From assembly GCA_036277235.1 (NCBI GenBank), contig DASUNJ010000338.1:1-8884 (forward strand): 8,884 bases of DNA. The letters are read 5' to 3'. Below are positions 6,997-8,884 of the stretch, one piece after another. A model generated the notes under the pieces. That model saw nothing but the letters and a program-made list of their open reading frames with translations, was not told the origin of the DNA and made no database searches. Both the position numbers and the translations under genes were made by a program. The number at the start of each line of letters is the position of its first letter. Position 1 is the first letter of the stretch. Origin of the DNA: DATMER01 sp036277235 (GTDB lineage Bacteria; Acidobacteriota; Thermoanaerobaculia; Multivoradales; UBA5704).

Positions 6997-8884
6997 TTAG
7001 GGCCTGACCGCCCAGAGCTCCCATCCGGTGGCATCGTCGAAGCCGCCGAAGAACACCCGGTCCCCGGCCCGGACCAGTTCCGGCGAGACCCGCTCCCGGA
7101 TGCGGAACGTCCCGGCCTCCGTGCCGTCGGACTGGTACAGGGAGTCTTCGGCGACGAAGAGAAGGAAGTCCCCCAAGGTCGCAAAGGCTTGGGGGGATGG
7201 GATCACCTTACCATCACGGTCGTGGAACGGCCCTGTCCCCGCCTCGGTGCCGTCGCTCGCCCAAAGACTCTGGTCGCCGTCGGCAGCAAAGAAGAGCCTG
7301 CCTTGGGAGGCGGCCCAGCGGGAAGGATGTTGGCGGCTGACCATTTCGGAGCTGATCTTCTGCGTGCCTTCCTGGGTCCCGTCGGTCGCCCAGAGCCCGC
7401 TTTCGTCCGTGAATCCGGAGACGATCAGCGCCGTTCCGATGGAGGCCAGGACATTGGGCTGCAAGAAGGCGAAGGGGGCGAGCTCGACCGTCATGGCGGT
7501 GCCCGCCTCCGTGCCATCGTTGCTCCAGAGCTCGGTTCCATGCTCGGCGTCCGCGGCGAGGAACCAAAGGCGCCCCGCATGAACCGTCGGTAGCGATCCG
7601 CTTGCAGGCAGTCCGCCAAGGCTCTTGACCTGCACGGTGCCCGCCTCCGAGCCATCGCTGCGCCAGAGCCCGTAGGGACTGCCGTCCGGGCTGAACGCGG
7701 TGAAGTAAAGCTTCCCCTGGAAGGCGATCAGGTTCCGCGGCTCGGAGTTGATGTAATCCGGATAGACGTCTTTGACCATGCGGGTGCCCGCAACCGTGCC
7801 ATCACTCGTCCAAAGCTCCTCGCCATGGATTTCGTCATCCGCGGCAAAGAAGATCGAGCCGCCGACCGCGCGCAGGCAGCAGAGCTCGGATTTGGCTTCG
7901 AGGAGCCGAAGAGTACCCGCCTTGGTCCCGTCCGTCCGCCAGAGGCCCGAGGACAGGAAGAAGAAATCGTCGCCGGCCGCCTCGCCCTCCAACCCGCCTG
8001 GAGAAAATTGGGGTTGCCCGCCAGGAATGCGATCGAGGATCAGGCTCGCGCCGGGACCGGGGCCGTGGCTCCGCCAGAGCTCGTAGCCATGAACGCCGTC
8101 GTTCGCGAAGAAGACAGCGCTGTCGCCGAACGCCCGCAGACCGCTCACGAACGACCCTCCAAGGTCCGAGGCGTTGATGTCCCGCACGAGCTGCGTGCCG
8201 GCGGGGGTGCCGTCGGTACGCCAGAGCTCCCTCCCGTACAGGGTCTCCCGGGCACTGAACAGGAGCTGGCCGTTCAGGATCTCACCGTGAAAACTGCCCT
8301 CGATGACGCGGTTCGACTCGAAGTCGCTGACCCGGGCGGTTCCCGCCGCCGTCCCGTCTGTACTCCATATCTCCTGGCCGGTCTGGCCGTCCTCGCCCAC
8401 GAAGAGGAGCCGGTTTCCAAACACGACCGGCGCGAAGGCTTCGGAGTGGCACCTTCCCGGGCAGAGGTCGATCAAGAGGCGCGTGCCGGCCTCGGTGCCA
8501 TCCGTGGACCAGATCTCGTAACCGTGAGTGGGTTCCTCGATGGTGAGGTAGAGGCGGCCGTTGAACTCGTACCATTGGCGCCAGGCGCCGGAGCACGCAC
8601 CGGGGCAGGTGTCGCGCAGCAGGCGGGTGCCCTTCGGGGTTCCGTCCGTGATCCAGAACTCGACGCCGTGCACTCCGTCGTCAGCCCAGAAGACGAGGCG
8701 GCCTCTCAGGCTCCTCGCGAACTCAAAGCCGAAAGCGAAGGCCCCGTCGTACGAGAAGGCGTCCCGCTTGCGGAAGGAGGTCAGGACCTGCGTCCCGCGG
8801 GCCGTGCCGTCGCTCACCCAGAGCTCCTGCCCCTTCTTGTCTTCCGCCACGAAATAGAGACGGTTCCCCCGGGCGGTGGAATCG
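6997..8884 (-). CDS. Secreted ELWxxDGT-repeat protein, paralogue D (5' end outside window)
   Basis: The frame is open to the window edge and ends with TAA at 6997-6999; 628 residues are visible. A GTG at 8850 is not a credible start, because the residues encoded upstream of it (RGNRLYF) align with unit 6 of paralogue C and the pattern continues through it. The visible part corresponds to the end of unit 6 through unit 19 of C: thirteen DGT motifs followed by a closing WELWAVRP. Cysteines are again only CPGAC (unit 8, 8593-8607), CPGRC (unit 9, 8449-8463) and CC (unit 13, 7876-7881). Unit 11 has a degenerate motif (SHGPGPGA) and unit 18 lacks ELW (LYQSDGT). By analogy the missing part should hold about five units and a signal peptide. 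It is separated from C by 493 nt containing a hairpin and the repeat array, so it is probably its own transcription unit. The biochemical function is unknown. Confidence 0.93.
   Translation of the reverse strand, partial: DSTARGNRLYFVAEDKKGQELWVSDGTARGTQVLTSFRKRDAFSYDGAFAFGFEFARSLRGRLVFWADDGVHGVEFWITDGTPKGTRLLRDTCPGACSGAWRQWYEFNGRLYLTIEEPTHGYEIWSTDGTEAGTRLLIDLCPGRCHSEAFAPVVFGNRLLFVGEDGQTGQEIWSTDGTAAGTARVSDFESNRVIEGSFHGEILNGQLLFSARETLYGRELWRTDGTPAGTQLVRDINASDLGGSFVSGLRAFGDSAVFFANDGVHGYELWRSHGPGPGASLILDRIPGGQPQFSPGGLEGEAAGDDFFFLSSGLWRTDGTKAGTLRLLEAKSELCCLRAVGGSIFFAADDEIHGEELWTSDGTVAGTRMVKDVYPDYINSEPRNLIAFQGKLYFTAFSPDGSPYGLWRSDGSEAGTVQVKSLGGLPASGSLPTVHAGRLWFLAADAEHGTELWSNDGTEAGTAMTVELAPFAFLQPNVLASIGTALIVSGFTDESGLWATDGTQEGTQKISSEMVSRQHPSRWAASQGRLFFAADGDQSLWASDGTEAGTGPFHDRDGKVIPSPQAFATLGDFLLFVAEDSLYQSDGTEAGTFRIRERVSPELVRAGDRVFFGGFDDATGWELWAVRP

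Overview
The window is a high-GC bacterial locus in which every convincing gene lies on the minus strand. It holds four tandem paralogues of one family: secreted proteins built from the ELWxxDGTxxGT repeat. In transcription order they are D (6997-8884, 5' end outside the window), C (3774-6503, complete, 909 aa), B (990-3770, complete, 926 aa) and A (1-986, 3' end outside the window). No enzyme, transport, mobile-element, CRISPR, rRNA or tRNA feature was found. High GC plus clustered ELWxxDGT proteins suggests Acidobacteriota (Thermoanaerobaculia-like) or Myxococcota; this is inference from family distribution, not from a marker gene.

C, B and A look like one operon. The C/B and B/A junctions have the same form (TAA, three bases, ATG). 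C has a strong AGGAGG ribosome-binding site, B has AAGGAG inside the last codons of C, and A has no Shine-Dalgarno at normal distance, so it probably relies on coupling. A, B and C each start with a Sec-type signal peptide ending just before the shared mature N terminus LEPYLV(K/E)D. B and C both parse completely into 19 units averaging about 47 residues, the last ending at ELWAV. D parses as units 6-19 and A as units 1-8 of the same plan. Position-specific marks (CPGxC in units 8 and 9, CC in unit 13, VSDF/VTDF in unit 10, LV.D.N....GGS in unit 11, VH.GRLWF in unit 15) show that whole genes were duplicated after the internal repeats had diverged. The likely role is a set of exported, possibly beta-propeller-like, surface or periplasmic proteins of unknown ligand.

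The only non-coding stretch, 6504-6996, separates D from the C-B-A operon. It contains a possible U-less hairpin terminator just after D, then about 16 tandem copies of a 21-bp unit (6619-6954 plus a partial copy), then a leader of about 95 nt before C. Most central units carry a CCCC-NN-GGGG dyad, so the dyads repeat every two helical turns. This array is the most unusual element in the window and could be a phased protein-binding array, an RNA hairpin series, or a neutral minisatellite.
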